A stretch of DNA of 64,000 nt from Microbacterium saperdae (GTDB taxonomy: Bacteria; Actinomycetota; Actinomycetes; Actinomycetales; Microbacteriaceae), in NCBI RefSeq assembly GCF_006716345.1, contig NZ_VFOX01000001.1:496001-560000 (forward strand), written 5' to 3'. Below, in pieces: positions 1 through 12,589 of the stretch. The notes under the pieces are model-generated. The model saw only the letters and a list, made by a program, of their open reading frames with translations, did no database searches and was not told the DNA's origin. How positions within the stretch are numbered: the stretch's first letter is position 1; each line of letters begins with the position of its first letter. Position numbers and translations under genes: made by a program.

Positions 1-518
1 AGTGCGGGGAAGTTCGGGCTGACGGTGCCCGGCAGCTCCCGCAGGCCGAGCACATCGTCATCCGGGACGATCACGACCTCGCCGACGAGGTCGGATGTGG
101 AGAGCTCGTCGACCGCCAGCAGGTGCGAGTCCGTTCCTGCGACCACGACCGGAACCTCGTCGTAGAGCGGGATGATGTGCAGCGTCGGATCGACGAGCGG
201 GAGCCGGATGAGTGCGGCATCGAGCTCGGCCAGTGCGTCCCGCTGCCCGGCGGCGGAGATCGCCACGAGTTCGAGGCGCACGTGGGGCATCCGCTGCTTC
301 CAGGCGTCGATCCATCGCCCGGGAGTCGCGCCGGGCACGGCCCCGAGACGGAAGATCCGCGGCTCCTCCGGGGTGCTGCGGGGAGCGTCGAACACGACCT
401 TGTCCTGCGCCTTCGTGCGGGACTTCGCGGCGGGCTTCTGTGCGGTCCCCGCCTTGCCGCGACGCGCGGGCGTCGCTCCGCCGGTGCGCCGCGCCGGTCG
501 CCGTCCCTGAGTCGCCAT
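1..518 (-). CDS. LysR-type substrate-binding domain protein (3' end outside window)
   Basis: The gene reads leftwards from an ATG at 518 and leaves the window, so only about 172 residues are visible. After a basic, Ala/Lys-rich N-terminus (residues 1-45) comes the effector-binding fold of LysR regulators: a FRLGAVPGATPGRW strand-loop and a series of strands ending in PVVVAGTDSHLLAV and VVIVPDDDVLGL. No winged-helix DNA-binding domain precedes it, because the start follows directly from non-coding sequence. Actinobacteria encode such LysR effector domains without HTH; their role is not established. It may bind a small ligand, but the regulatory target cannot be inferred. Confidence 0.7.
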   Translation of the reverse strand, partial: MATQGRRPARRTGGATPARRGKAGTAQKPAAKSRTKAQDKVVFDAPRSTPEEPRIFRLGAVPGATPGRWIDAWKQRMPHVRLELVAISAAGQRDALAELDAALIRLPLVDPTLHIIPLYDEVPVVVAGTDSHLLAVDELSTSDLVGEVVIVPDDDVLGLRELPGTVSPNFPA

Positions 519-556
519 GCGATCCAGAGTATCGGGCGCCGGGCGGCGCGCCCGCG

Positions 557-1036
557 TCATCGTTGTGGAGCGGCCCGGCGCTGGGCGTGGCGAATCAGTC
601 CGACCGCGCCGCCCACCAGTATCAGCACGCCGATCGTGAGCAGCACGAGGGAGAGGACGGTGTTCGGCGTCAGTGTCGTGATCCACCCCGCCGCCCCCTC
701 GCGACGATCGTCATCCGTGAGGGTCCAGATACCGAACGCGGCGATCACGGCGAACAGCAGTCCCCACACGATCGCGGCGCCGCGGGTCCGGGGAACCGTC
801 GGCTCGGGCGCGGCGCCCGTGGACACGGGGCTCGCGGTGGAGGCGGTGGATGACACCGCCGCCGTGGCGGCGACGGGGGCGGCGTGTGCCGAGACGTCAT
901 CGGGGAGGGGCGGCGCGTACTCCGCCTCCTCCTCGACCGACGAGGAGGACGGCGAGTCCGCAGCGCTCTCGATCGCCTCGGGCGCTGCCGCCGTCGCATC
1001 GTCCAGCGGGCTCGTCGGGGTGTTGTCGGCGCTCAT
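557..1036 (-). CDS. Small membrane protein of the PspC module
   Basis: This 159-aa protein has an acidic, Ser/Ala/Pro-rich N-terminal half (about residues 1-85) and two hydrophobic segments near residues 88-106 and 124-146, separated by a short polar loop (TDDDRREGAAGW). It ends in a basic tail (RHAQRRAAPQR), so the N-terminus is probably cytoplasmic with two membrane passes. Its ATG overlaps the stop of the upstream PspC gene by four bases (1033-1036), which indicates translational coupling and a shared role in envelope-stress sensing. I recognise no domain; homologues are probably annotated only as hypothetical membrane proteins. Confidence 0.75.
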   Translation of the reverse strand: MSADNTPTSPLDDATAAAPEAIESAADSPSSSSVEEEAEYAPPLPDDVSAHAAPVAATAAVSSTASTASPVSTGAAPEPTVPRTRGAAIVWGLLFAVIAAFGIWTLTDDDRREGAAGWITTLTPNTVLSLVLLTIGVLILVGGAVGLIRHAQRRAAPQR

Positions 1037-2598
1037 CGCTCTTCCTCCGTGCTGTCGTAGATGGTGACCTGCACGTCGCCGGAGGTCTGGGTGATCGTGA
1101 CGGGCTGTCGCGTGACGACGGAGGTGTTCTCGGCCGCGGCGGTCGCGACCGCGGTGCGGCTGCCGTCCGCGGCTGTCACCAGCGGCCAGCTGCCGGAGTC
1201 GAGCACCACGCCCTCCTCGGCATCCACGCGCACCCAGGTCACCTGACCGGATCCGATGGTCGCGGTGAGATCGAGCTCCACTCCGGGCTGCACGTCGATC
1301 CAGGTCTGCCCGGTGCCCTTGTCGATCACGATCGGGCGCGGGGCGTCGTCATGCGGCAGGAGCGTGACGTTCAGGTCGCCGAACGGCTGCTGCACATGCT
1401 GCGCCGTGTTGTTCGACACCGACGCCCAGCCATAGGTGAGGTCGTCGAAGGTGGCGACGTATCCGGCTGCGACGCCGCCGGCCAGCGCGATCGCGGTGAG
1501 GAAGGCGAGGAAGCCGCTCCGACGACGGAACAGGCCGGCGACGATCATTCCCACCGCGAGCACGAGTGCGGCGGACAGCAAGCCCAGCGCGCCGGCCGTC
1601 GGGCCGCCCGTGAGACCGACGGCCGCGCCGACCGCCAGTGCGAGCCCCATCACCGAGGCGACGAACGCGAAGCTCGCTCGCGGGTTCGAGGCGCGACGGA
1701 CGCGGCGGCGCTCAGACGCTTCGGTCGCGAAGGTCGCGGCGGCGGCCTGACGCTCCCGGCGCATCTGGTCGCGGGCGGCGCGCTCGGCATCCTGCTGCTG
1801 CCGACGCCAGGCCTGATCCTGTTCGCGCCAGGCCGCATGCTGCGCACGCCAGGCGGCGAGCTCTTCCGGGTTCTGCGCGTTCTCGGCGAGGAGGACGGGG
1901 GCGACGGGACGCTCGGTGGTGGGGATCGCGTGTCCTCCGGCGGCGTCGCCCGCGGGAGGCGCGACGAGAGGGAGCGGTGGTGTCGCACCCGCGCCCTCGG
2001 CGGTACCCGAATCGCCGAGGGTCGCGGATGCTCCCGGAGCCGCGGAGTCGGGCGAAGCCTGCCCACTCGACACGGAGACATCCGGGGTGCGGCTCGCAGC
2101 ACGCACGATCAGGAAGAGCAGGCCACCGACCAGGATCAGTCCGGCGATCCAGCCGAAGATCGACAGGGCCGACCAGCTCTCGTAGCCGAGGCCGAACAGG
2201 CGGCCGCTCAGCGGAGCCGTCGGGATGAGGCCGACGACGGCCATGCCCAGGATGCCGAGCTGCACCGGCTGGAAGTCCCGGTTGAGCAGATCGCGAGCAT
2301 GGATCCGTCCGTCGGCATCCGGCAGCAACGCCCAGGCGAGGGCGTACAGGAAGATCACCGGCAGCCCGAACAGCGCGGCGATCACGAGCACGCCTCGGAC
2401 GATCAGCGGATCGATGCGCAGGCGTGCCGCGATGCCCGCAGCGATGCCGCCGAGCCAGCCGTCGGAGCGCGCGATACCGAGGCCGGCGCACCAGAGGAAG
2501 AAGCGTTCGGCGGAGGGGGATGCGGCGTGCGTCGTGCTGCTGCCGGCGGCCGGGTCGGTCGCGTCGGCGGCAGGCGGGGGCGCTGTCGGAATCGTCAT
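1033..2598 (-). CDS. PspC / toastrack-type envelope stress membrane protein
   Basis: The 521-aa product starts at the ATG at 2598, chosen because the PspC domain begins soon after it; the frame stays open far upstream but is non-coding there. Residues about 30-95 form a PspC domain (RSDGWLGGIAAGIAARLRID, then VLVIAALFGLPVIFLYALAW). Several more transmembrane segments follow, then a Glu/Arg/Gln-rich cytoplasmic stretch and three helices near residues 290-380. The last 140 residues are a beta-rich extracytoplasmic domain with repeated Val/Thr strands, like the toastrack domains of LiaF/PspC proteins. It diverges from a PspC-bearing histidine kinase, so it probably transmits or dampens envelope stress signals to that kinase. 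Confidence 0.8.
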   Translation of the reverse strand: MTIPTAPPPAADATDPAAGSSTTHAASPSAERFFLWCAGLGIARSDGWLGGIAAGIAARLRIDPLIVRGVLVIAALFGLPVIFLYALAWALLPDADGRIHARDLLNRDFQPVQLGILGMAVVGLIPTAPLSGRLFGLGYESWSALSIFGWIAGLILVGGLLFLIVRAASRTPDVSVSSGQASPDSAAPGASATLGDSGTAEGAGATPPLPLVAPPAGDAAGGHAIPTTERPVAPVLLAENAQNPEELAAWRAQHAAWREQDQAWRRQQQDAERAARDQMRRERQAAAATFATEASERRRVRRASNPRASFAFVASVMGLALAVGAAVGLTGGPTAGALGLLSAALVLAVGMIVAGLFRRRSGFLAFLTAIALAGGVAAGYVATFDDLTYGWASVSNNTAQHVQQPFGDLNVTLLPHDDAPRPIVIDKGTGQTWIDVQPGVELDLTATIGSGQVTWVRVDAEEGVVLDSGSWPLVTAADGSRTAVATAAAENTSVVTRQPVTITQTSGDVQVTIYDSTEEER

Positions 2599-2704
2599 GC
2601 TTCGATACTGTCCGCCGTGAGGGTGCTCCGACCATGGGGTGAACCCCTGAGCGACCCCTGATCTTGTCCGCGGGAATCCCCTCAGGGCGGCGCTGGGTGA
2701 TTGG
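2599..2704. promoter_or_regulatory. Divergent promoter region with repeat operators
   Basis: The 106 bases between the PspC gene and the kinase gene hold two direct copies of ACCCCTGA (2643-2650 and 2654-2661) spaced 11 bp apart, about one helical turn. There is also a short inverted repeat GGGGT-GA-ACCCC (2636-2647) and a CCCT-C-AGGG palindrome around 2678-2686. Same-face repeats fit binding by the LuxR-type regulator encoded at 3939, which would give autoregulation of both arms. This is inference from layout. Confidence 0.4.
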
Positions 2705-3946
2705 ATGGGCGACATGTCCTCTTCCGCGCCGCCGGCCTCCGCGCGCCCTCCCCGTGTCGCCGCGCCCCCGCGCCCGGCGCTCACCCGGGACCGCGACTGC
2801 CTGGTGTCGGGTGTCAGCGCGGGGCTCGCACGACACCTCGGTGCGCCGGTGTGGATGATCCGTGCGCTGTTCGTCGCCCTGACACTGTGCGGTGGGGCGG
2901 GCGTGCTCCTGTACGCGTGGTGCTGGGTCTTCACACCGTGGACCGAGGCCCCGACGGAGGAGGCGACCGAAGCCGGGTCCGCTCCGTCGCGACGCGTGCC
3001 GGTGGCATGGATCCTGCTCGTCCCGGCCGCGCTCGGCGTGCTGATCCTCGCGTCGTGGTCCGTGGGCGGGAGCGCGGGCGGGAGCGTGCTCTCGCAGGCC
3101 CCGGCCGTGCTGATGGCGACGACGTCGGTCGTGCTCGCCACGGCCGCCGGACTGTGGGCGACGCTGATCGATCGCACCGACACGGCCCGCGGCCCGCGGC
3201 ACACCACCGTCGTGCGGATCCTCTCCGTCGCCGTGCTCGGGGTGCTCTTCTTCGTGCTGCTGTCGCGCGCCACCGGCGGCATCCAGTTCCTGATCGCGCT
3301 GCTGCCGCTGGCGGGCGTCCTGGCGGTCGCGTCGTCGACGCTCATCCACCGCTGGCGGGACCTCGCGGGGGAGCGCACCCGCCGCATCCGCGAGGAGCAG
3401 CGCAGCGAGATGGCCGCGCACCTGCACGATTCGGTGCTGCAGACGCTCGCGCTGATCCAGAACAGGGCCGGTGCCTCGAGCGAGGCGGCACGCCTGGCCA
3501 GGGCGCAGGAACGGGAGTTGCGCGCCTGGCTGTACGACGGCGATGCACCGGCCGACAGCGACCTGCCCACGGACCTGCGCGACTACGCGGGCGCGCTGGA
3601 ACTCGACTATCCGGTGCGGATCGACGTGGTCTCGGCCGGGTTGTCGGCGGAGCGTGCGAGCGGGGAGCTCGCCGCCGCCGCGCGCGAGGCCATGGTCAAC
3701 GCGGCGCGGCACGCGGGCGGTGAGATCTCGGTCTACATCGAGGGCAGCGTCTCGGGCGTCGACGTGTTCATCCGCGATCGCGGCACCGGTTTCGACCTCG
3801 ACGTCGTCCCGAGCGATCGGCTCGGCGTGAGGCAGTCGATCATCGGTCGCATGCGTCGCGCGGGCGGAAGCGCCACGGTGCGCAGCACCGACGGCGGCAC
3901 CGAGGTGCATCTGACCTTCACGACGACGGGGGAGAACCGTGGCTGA
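2705..3946 (+). CDS. PspC-domain sensor histidine kinase (HisKA_3 family)
   Basis: The 413-aa membrane kinase has an N-terminal PspC domain (about residues 30-85: CLVSGVSAGLARHLGAPVWM), four further hydrophobic segments to about residue 215, then a HisKA_3 dimerisation domain with the phospho-acceptor His in EMAAHLHDSVLQTLALIQ, and a HATPase domain (AREAMVNAARHAGG; RDRGTGFDLD; GLG box approximated by DRLGVRQSIIGRM). It is LiaS/DesK-like. An alternative start at 2714 would remove three residues. Its stop lies inside the response-regulator gene (8-bp overlap), so the two form a classical two-component pair. Fusion of PspC to the kinase suggests direct sensing of membrane or cell-wall damage. 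Confidence 0.88.
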   Translation: MGDMSSSAPPASARPPRVAAPPRPALTRDRDCLVSGVSAGLARHLGAPVWMIRALFVALTLCGGAGVLLYAWCWVFTPWTEAPTEEATEAGSAPSRRVPVAWILLVPAALGVLILASWSVGGSAGGSVLSQAPAVLMATTSVVLATAAGLWATLIDRTDTARGPRHTTVVRILSVAVLGVLFFVLLSRATGGIQFLIALLPLAGVLAVASSTLIHRWRDLAGERTRRIREEQRSEMAAHLHDSVLQTLALIQNRAGASSEAARLARAQERELRAWLYDGDAPADSDLPTDLRDYAGALELDYPVRIDVVSAGLSAERASGELAAAAREAMVNAARHAGGEISVYIEGSVSGVDVFIRDRGTGFDLDVVPSDRLGVRQSIIGRMRRAGGSATVRSTDGGTEVHLTFTTTGENRG

Positions 3947-4598
3947 CCGCGTGCGAGTGGTGATCGTCGATGATCACTCGATCTTCCGTTCCGGCCTCCG
4001 CGCCGACCTCGACGAGAGCGTCGATGTGGTGGGGGAGGCGGATGATGTGCCGTCGGCGATCGCCGTGATCCGCGAGACGGTCCCCGACATCGTGCTGCTC
4101 GACGTGCACCTTCCCGGTGGGAGCGGTGATGATGCGAGCGGCGGCGAGGCCGTGATCCGTGGCAGCGCGCCCACGACGTCGAAGTTCCTGGCGCTGAGCG
4201 TCTCGGACGCGGCATCCGACGTGGTGAGGGTCATCCGCGCCGGGGCGCGCGGCTACATCACGAAGGGATCCTCGGGCATCGAGGTCAGCAGCGCCGTGCA
4301 CGCGGTCGCGGGGGGAGATGCGGTGTTCTCGCCGCGTCTGGCAGGTTTCGTCCTCGATGCGTTCGGTGCGGTGTCAGGCGAGACCGCGACCGCGAACGAC
4401 GAGCTCGACAGGCTCTCGGCGCGTGAGCAGGAGGTCATGCGCCTCATCGCCCGCGGCTACGCCTACAAGGAGGTCGCCGCGGAGCTCTTCATCTCGATCA
4501 AGACGGTCGAGACGCACGTCTCCGCAGTCCTGCGAAAGCTGCAGCTCTCCTCACGGCATGAGCTGACGGTGTGGGCCACGGAGCGACGGCTGCTCTGA
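3939..4598 (+). CDS. LuxR/NarL-family response regulator
   Basis: This 219-aa regulator begins at a GTG preceded by a GGGGGAG ribosome-binding site inside the end of the kinase gene. The receiver domain (residues 1-125) keeps the acidic pair DD in VVIVDDHSIFRSGLR, the phospho-acceptor Asp in DIVLLDVHLPGGSG, the switch Ser in LALSVSD and the Lys in GYITKGS. The C-terminal LuxR HTH (about 150-212) has LSAREQEVMRLIARGYAYKEVAAELFISIKTVETHVSAVLRKL. The receiver contains a small insert (DDASGGEAVIRGSAPTTSK) after the phosphorylation loop. It is the likely output of the envelope-stress kinase at 2705. Confidence 0.92.
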   Translation: MADRVRVVIVDDHSIFRSGLRADLDESVDVVGEADDVPSAIAVIRETVPDIVLLDVHLPGGSGDDASGGEAVIRGSAPTTSKFLALSVSDAASDVVRVIRAGARGYITKGSSGIEVSSAVHAVAGGDAVFSPRLAGFVLDAFGAVSGETATANDELDRLSAREQEVMRLIARGYAYKEVAAELFISIKTVETHVSAVLRKLQLSSRHELTVWATERRLL

Positions 4599-4640
4599 AG
4601 CGCCGCGCCCGTGTGGCGATCGTGGCAGTGCCCGAGCGGA

Positions 4641-5048
4641 TCAGGCGGCGAGCCAGAGGCCCTTGGGGTTCGTGGCCACCGTGAGACCGGCCGCGACCGT
4701 CTCGTCGTCGCCGATGCGGGCGCCGCGCACGATGCGTGCTCCTGCGCCGACCTCGGTGCGGACTCCGACATACGCGTTGTCGCCGATCGCCGCGCCCTGA
4801 CCGATGTGGGCGTGCGCCTCGATGTGCGCCCCTTCGCCGATCACGGCATCCGGTTCGATCCACGCACCCCGTGCGATCGTCGCCCCGGCGCCGATACGCG
4901 CGCCCGGTTCGATGTAGGCGCCGGCTTCGATGTGCGCCTTGGGGTGCACCTTCGCGCCGTGCGCGACGAGACCGCGACCGTTCGCGTGCTTGCGGTACCG
5001 CAGCGTCGCGCCCTGGTCGTTCTCGATGTCGATGTAGTTCTTGCCCAC
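4641..5048 (-). CDS. Hexapeptide-repeat acyltransferase-like protein
   Basis: The 135-aa protein starts at GTG 5048, which follows a clear GGGAGGA ribosome-binding site. After about 30 residues the chain consists almost entirely of left-handed beta-helix hexapeptides ([LIV]-G-x4: AHIEAGAYIEPGARIGAGATIARGAWIEPDAVIGEGAHI and so on), about eleven rungs. It lacks the extra helix and the loop with catalytic His seen in well-characterised acetyltransferases, so a gamma-carbonic-anhydrase-like or purely structural role is also possible. It stands alone between convergent and same-strand neighbours, and no substrate can be proposed. Confidence 0.75.
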   Translation of the reverse strand: MGKNYIDIENDQGATLRYRKHANGRGLVAHGAKVHPKAHIEAGAYIEPGARIGAGATIARGAWIEPDAVIGEGAHIEAHAHIGQGAAIGDNAYVGVRTEVGAGARIVRGARIGDDETVAAGLTVATNPKGLWLAA

Positions 5049-5130
5049 GATTCCTCCCGTGCTCCGGAGATTCCCCGGATATATGCACAACCATGGGAGT
5101 GGGGAATTCATTCCCTCGCAGGGATGCTGT

Positions 5131-5904
5131 TCACCGCTGGCACGAGGGGCACCAGAAGGTGATCCTCTCCCGGGTCGGATCGGCGCCCTGCTCACCTCTG
5201 CGGATGCGGGTACCGCAGCGTCGGCAGGGCCTCCCCGCGCGGCCGTAGACCCAGGTGGCCTGACCCGGACGATCGATGCCGGTGAACGTGCGACCGGAGC
5301 GATCGCGGTTCGCTCTGATCGTGCGCACGCCCAGATCGATCAGGGCCGCAGTGTCGACCTCCGGCGTTGGGGTGGTGGGCAGGATTCCGCGGAGGAACAG
5401 GAGTTCTGCGGCGTACTCGTTGCCGAAACCGGCGACGTTGCGCTGGTCGAGGAGCGCTACGTGGATGCTGCGCGTGTCGGCGCTCAGCCGACGCACGGCT
5501 TCGGCGGCGTCCCAGTCCTCCGCGAGCGGATCGGGGCCCAGATGGCCGACGAGCTGACCCTCGTCGTGCGTCGGGACGACCTCGATCTCGGCGATGTCGA
5601 CACCGACGGCTTCCCGCTCGGCGGTGCCCACGATCGCGCGGACCTTGAACGCCGGATGCCGCCACTTCTCGCCCGGTCGGTAGACGAGCCAGGCGCCGTC
5701 CATGCGCAGGTGCGAATGCAGCGTGCTGTCGCCGATCCGCAGCAGCAGGTGCTTGCCGCGCGAGACCGCGCCATGGATCGGCTGGCCCGTCAGATCGATC
5801 GTCGCCGCCTGCGGAACGCGCAGGTCGAAGCGGGTGGCCGTCGCGCCGGCCAGCGCTTCGTCGAGTCGCCGTGCCGTGCGGAAGACGGTGTCGCCCTCGG
5901 GCAT
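5131..5904 (-). CDS. nei: Fpg/Nei family DNA glycosylase (endonuclease VIII type)
   Basis: This 257-aa enzyme would excise oxidised bases and cleave the abasic strand by beta/delta elimination. After Met removal the N-terminus is Pro-Glu-Gly-Asp (catalytic Pro1 and Glu2), followed by the conserved Lys in SRGKHLLLRI, the H2TH region (LLDQRNVAGFGNEYAAELLF, with the Gly-Asn loop) and a C-terminal zinc finger C-x2-C...C-x2-C (CRRCGTRI...FWCPSCQR). The start Met-Pro-Glu is fixed by chemistry. Its ATG overlaps the stop of the upstream membrane-protein gene by one base. Nei next to Lhr is also seen in mycobacteria, which supports a repair operon. Confidence 0.92.
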   Translation of the reverse strand: MPEGDTVFRTARRLDEALAGATATRFDLRVPQAATIDLTGQPIHGAVSRGKHLLLRIGDSTLHSHLRMDGAWLVYRPGEKWRHPAFKVRAIVGTAEREAVGVDIAEIEVVPTHDEGQLVGHLGPDPLAEDWDAAEAVRRLSADTRSIHVALLDQRNVAGFGNEYAAELLFLRGILPTTPTPEVDTAALIDLGVRTIRANRDRSGRTFTGIDRPGQATWVYGRAGRPCRRCGTRIRRGEQGADPTRERITFWCPSCQR

Positions 5905-6734
5905 CAGCGGATCCCCGTCGGCGGCGGGGGCGGAGGGGGGATTCGGGTCTCTGAGCCTGGGGTCCTGAGCTCGACGAAGGGCGAAGGGGCAGGCGCCTGC
6001 GTCGGCGTGCGCTCCGTCATGCTGCGGGCGAGGAGCGTGGCACCGGCCACGGCCGCCGGCATCACGGCGACCGCGCCGCCGGGGATGAGGAAGCAGAGCT
6101 GGGTCGCGACGCCGAAGCCGAGTACCCGTGCCCTGCTGCCGCCGAACAGGGCGGCGCGCTCGGCGGGGCTGAGGTCGCGGGCGTCGAAGGCGCGACCGGT
6201 GAGTTCGCGCGCCAGCATCCGTCCGGAGAGCACGATGCCGGCCACGGGGCCGAGGAAACCGCCGACCAGCGGGATCAGCCCGAGGATGAGCACGAGGATC
6301 GCGATCAGCAGTCCCAGGAGCACGAGGCGGAGACCCTCGCCCACGGTCGTCCAGAAGCTGCCGCCGTCGGCCGGCGGGGCATCACCGAGGTCGCGCTCCA
6401 CGGCGTGCCAGATGCGCTGATAGAACGGGTCGCCGATCGTGAGGGTGAGCGCGGTGAAGACGGCGCCCGCGAGAGCGAGTCCGGCGGCGATGATGACGAG
6501 GCTGACCGCTCCGCGCAGCAGCCCGCGCCACGGTTCGATCCAGCCGTCCGCGAAGGGGGTGAGCCACGTGGAGATCGACCCGGTGCCGATCACCAGGGGC
6601 ACCAGCACAGCGGCGAGCACGATGACCGCGATGACCGCGGGGAGCAGGCCGAGGGCCATCAACCCCGGCCGGGTACGCCACAGTCCGAAGCCGCGCAGCA
6701 GGAGTCGCAGGCCGGTGCTGAACTCTCGGATCAT
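5904..6734 (-). CDS. EI24/CysZ-type membrane protein
   Basis: This 276-aa protein begins at ATG 6734 (MIREFSTGLRLLLRGFGLW). It has four to five strongly hydrophobic segments (about residues 30-60, 80-100, 140-175, 205-230) with the EI24 signature of a long amphipathic stretch between the second and third (GDPFYQRIWHAVERDLG). It ends in a Pro-rich tail that contains a translated copy of a dispersed short repeat (DNA 5961-5982, peptide FVELRTPGS). CysZ homologues move sulfate, but bacterial EI24 proteins are functionally diverse. It lies between lhr and nei, 74 bp after lhr and overlapping nei by one base, so it is probably co-transcribed with repair genes. Confidence 0.8.
   Translation of the reverse strand: MIREFSTGLRLLLRGFGLWRTRPGLMALGLLPAVIAVIVLAAVLVPLVIGTGSISTWLTPFADGWIEPWRGLLRGAVSLVIIAAGLALAGAVFTALTLTIGDPFYQRIWHAVERDLGDAPPADGGSFWTTVGEGLRLVLLGLLIAILVLILGLIPLVGGFLGPVAGIVLSGRMLARELTGRAFDARDLSPAERAALFGGSRARVLGFGVATQLCFLIPGGAVAVMPAAVAGATLLARSMTERTPTQAPAPSPFVELRTPGSETRIPPPPPPPTGIR
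5961..5982 (-). repeat. Dispersed CTGAGC-GACGAAGG repeat, copy 1
   Basis: This is a copy of a short imperfectly palindromic repeat with the core TCCTGAGCTCGACGAAGGGC on the plus strand. It lies in the 3' end of the EI24-type gene and is translated. A weaker partial copy (CTGAGCCTGGGG) sits just before it at about 5951. Two relatives occur at 7656 and 8179. Repeats of this type are scattered through actinobacterial genomes. Confidence 0.6.
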
Positions 6735-6808
6735 GGATCTCAGCGTAGGAGACGCGGCGCGGTCTGTCGTGGCGACCGCGGCCTCCGGCAGGATCGGAGC
6801 GCGCAGGG

Positions 6809-11446
<4,638 letters not shown>

Positions 11447-11491
11447 CCCTCCATCATCACGCCTGCCACCGACATCCGGCGTGCCGCGGGG

Positions 11492-12439
11492 TCAGTCCCG
11501 GCGGATGCTCGGGAACGTCCAGGAGCCGTCGAGCACTTCGGGATGCGGTCGATACAGCCGCACCAGGTAGTTCCATCCGTCCGTGATCGGCAGCGCGTTG
11601 GGTGCGGCCGGATCGCCGCCGAAGCGCACCGTGATCGTGCCGTCGTCGTCGCGCTGCGCGGTGATGTCGTTGACGCTGTAGGCGCCGGACGGGTTCTCTT
11701 CGAAGTAGCCGTCGGCGTTGTACAGCGAGATCGACCAGAATCCGTCGACCGGGACGTCTCCCACGGTCAGCGAGTACTCGCCGAGCGGCAGTCCCGGGTT
11801 CACGTTGATGTAGAACGCCTCGCTCTCGGGCAGGCCGCCCCATCCGGCCGCGGCTCCGAGAAGGTGACGGATCGGGTCGACGTCCTCCTTCCTGCCGAAG
11901 GCGCGGTCGAATCCGTCCAGCCCCTTCGCGAGCTCCAGCACCGCACCGCGCGTCGCCGTGAACGACTCCTCGTCGTACGCGGTCGGTGCGAACTGCCGTC
12001 CGGCGACGGAGGACAGGGCGAACTGATCCTGCAGCCCGTTCACCGCGGCGACATCCGCCGAGTCCTCCGGATCGACGAGCACCCGCGCGGCGGCGAGCAC
12101 GAAGTCGCTGCCGAGCGCATCGGCGGTCAGGTCGTACGTCCCGCCGGAGTGCAGCACGAGGTTGATGTAGTGGTCCTCGTTCACGAACATGACCGAGATG
12201 TAGCGTTCCCCGGCATCCGGGATCGTGATGGTCGCGCCCTGCGACACGTCGATGATCGCGGCGCTGTAGAGCGTGTCGCGATTCATGCGGATGACGGTCT
12301 GCTGATCGATCGGCGTGGGCGTCCGGTAGTGGTTCCAGATGTTCGAGCCGCCCGCTGCGGCGGCGATGCCGGCGAACATGCGGGCACTCTCGATACGGAC
12401 GAAATTCTCGAACGTGACGTGGACGGGGGAGTCGACCAT
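11492..12439 (-). CDS. DUF1254/DUF1214 domain protein
   Basis: The 315-aa protein starts at ATG 12439 after a GAAGGGCAG ribosome-binding site. The N-terminal DUF1254 part includes NHYRTPTPIDQQTVIRMNRDTLYSAAIID (residues 35-65) and VMFVNEDHYINLVLHSGGTYDLT. The C-terminal DUF1214 part includes PGLPLGEYSLTVGDVPVDGFWSISLYNADGYF and a closing NYLVRLYRPHPEVLDGSWTFP. There is no signal peptide, unlike many proteobacterial members. The family is widespread but has no agreed biochemical activity. It diverges from the ATPase gene at 12590; nothing nearby suggests a pathway. Confidence 0.85.
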   Translation of the reverse strand: MVDSPVHVTFENFVRIESARMFAGIAAAAGGSNIWNHYRTPTPIDQQTVIRMNRDTLYSAAIIDVSQGATITIPDAGERYISVMFVNEDHYINLVLHSGGTYDLTADALGSDFVLAAARVLVDPEDSADVAAVNGLQDQFALSSVAGRQFAPTAYDEESFTATRGAVLELAKGLDGFDRAFGRKEDVDPIRHLLGAAAGWGGLPESEAFYINVNPGLPLGEYSLTVGDVPVDGFWSISLYNADGYFEENPSGAYSVNDITAQRDDDGTITVRFGGDPAAPNALPITDGWNYLVRLYRPHPEVLDGSWTFPSIRRD

Positions 12440-12589
12440 GGTCTGCCCTTCTTCGGAGATACGCCCATACTGGGGCATCCGCACTGGCGCGCGCATCCCC
12501 GAGCGAGGAAGATCTCGATCACGGACACTCGCAGACGCTCTCTCCAGGACGGCGTCGTGCGGGACGCGAACGAAAGGCACATCGACACG

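Noticed and set aside
850..2661. 603-aa plus-strand open frame
   Set aside because: It is antisense to the PspC gene with Arg/Gly/Glu-rich, fold-less composition typical of shadow frames in high-GC DNA.
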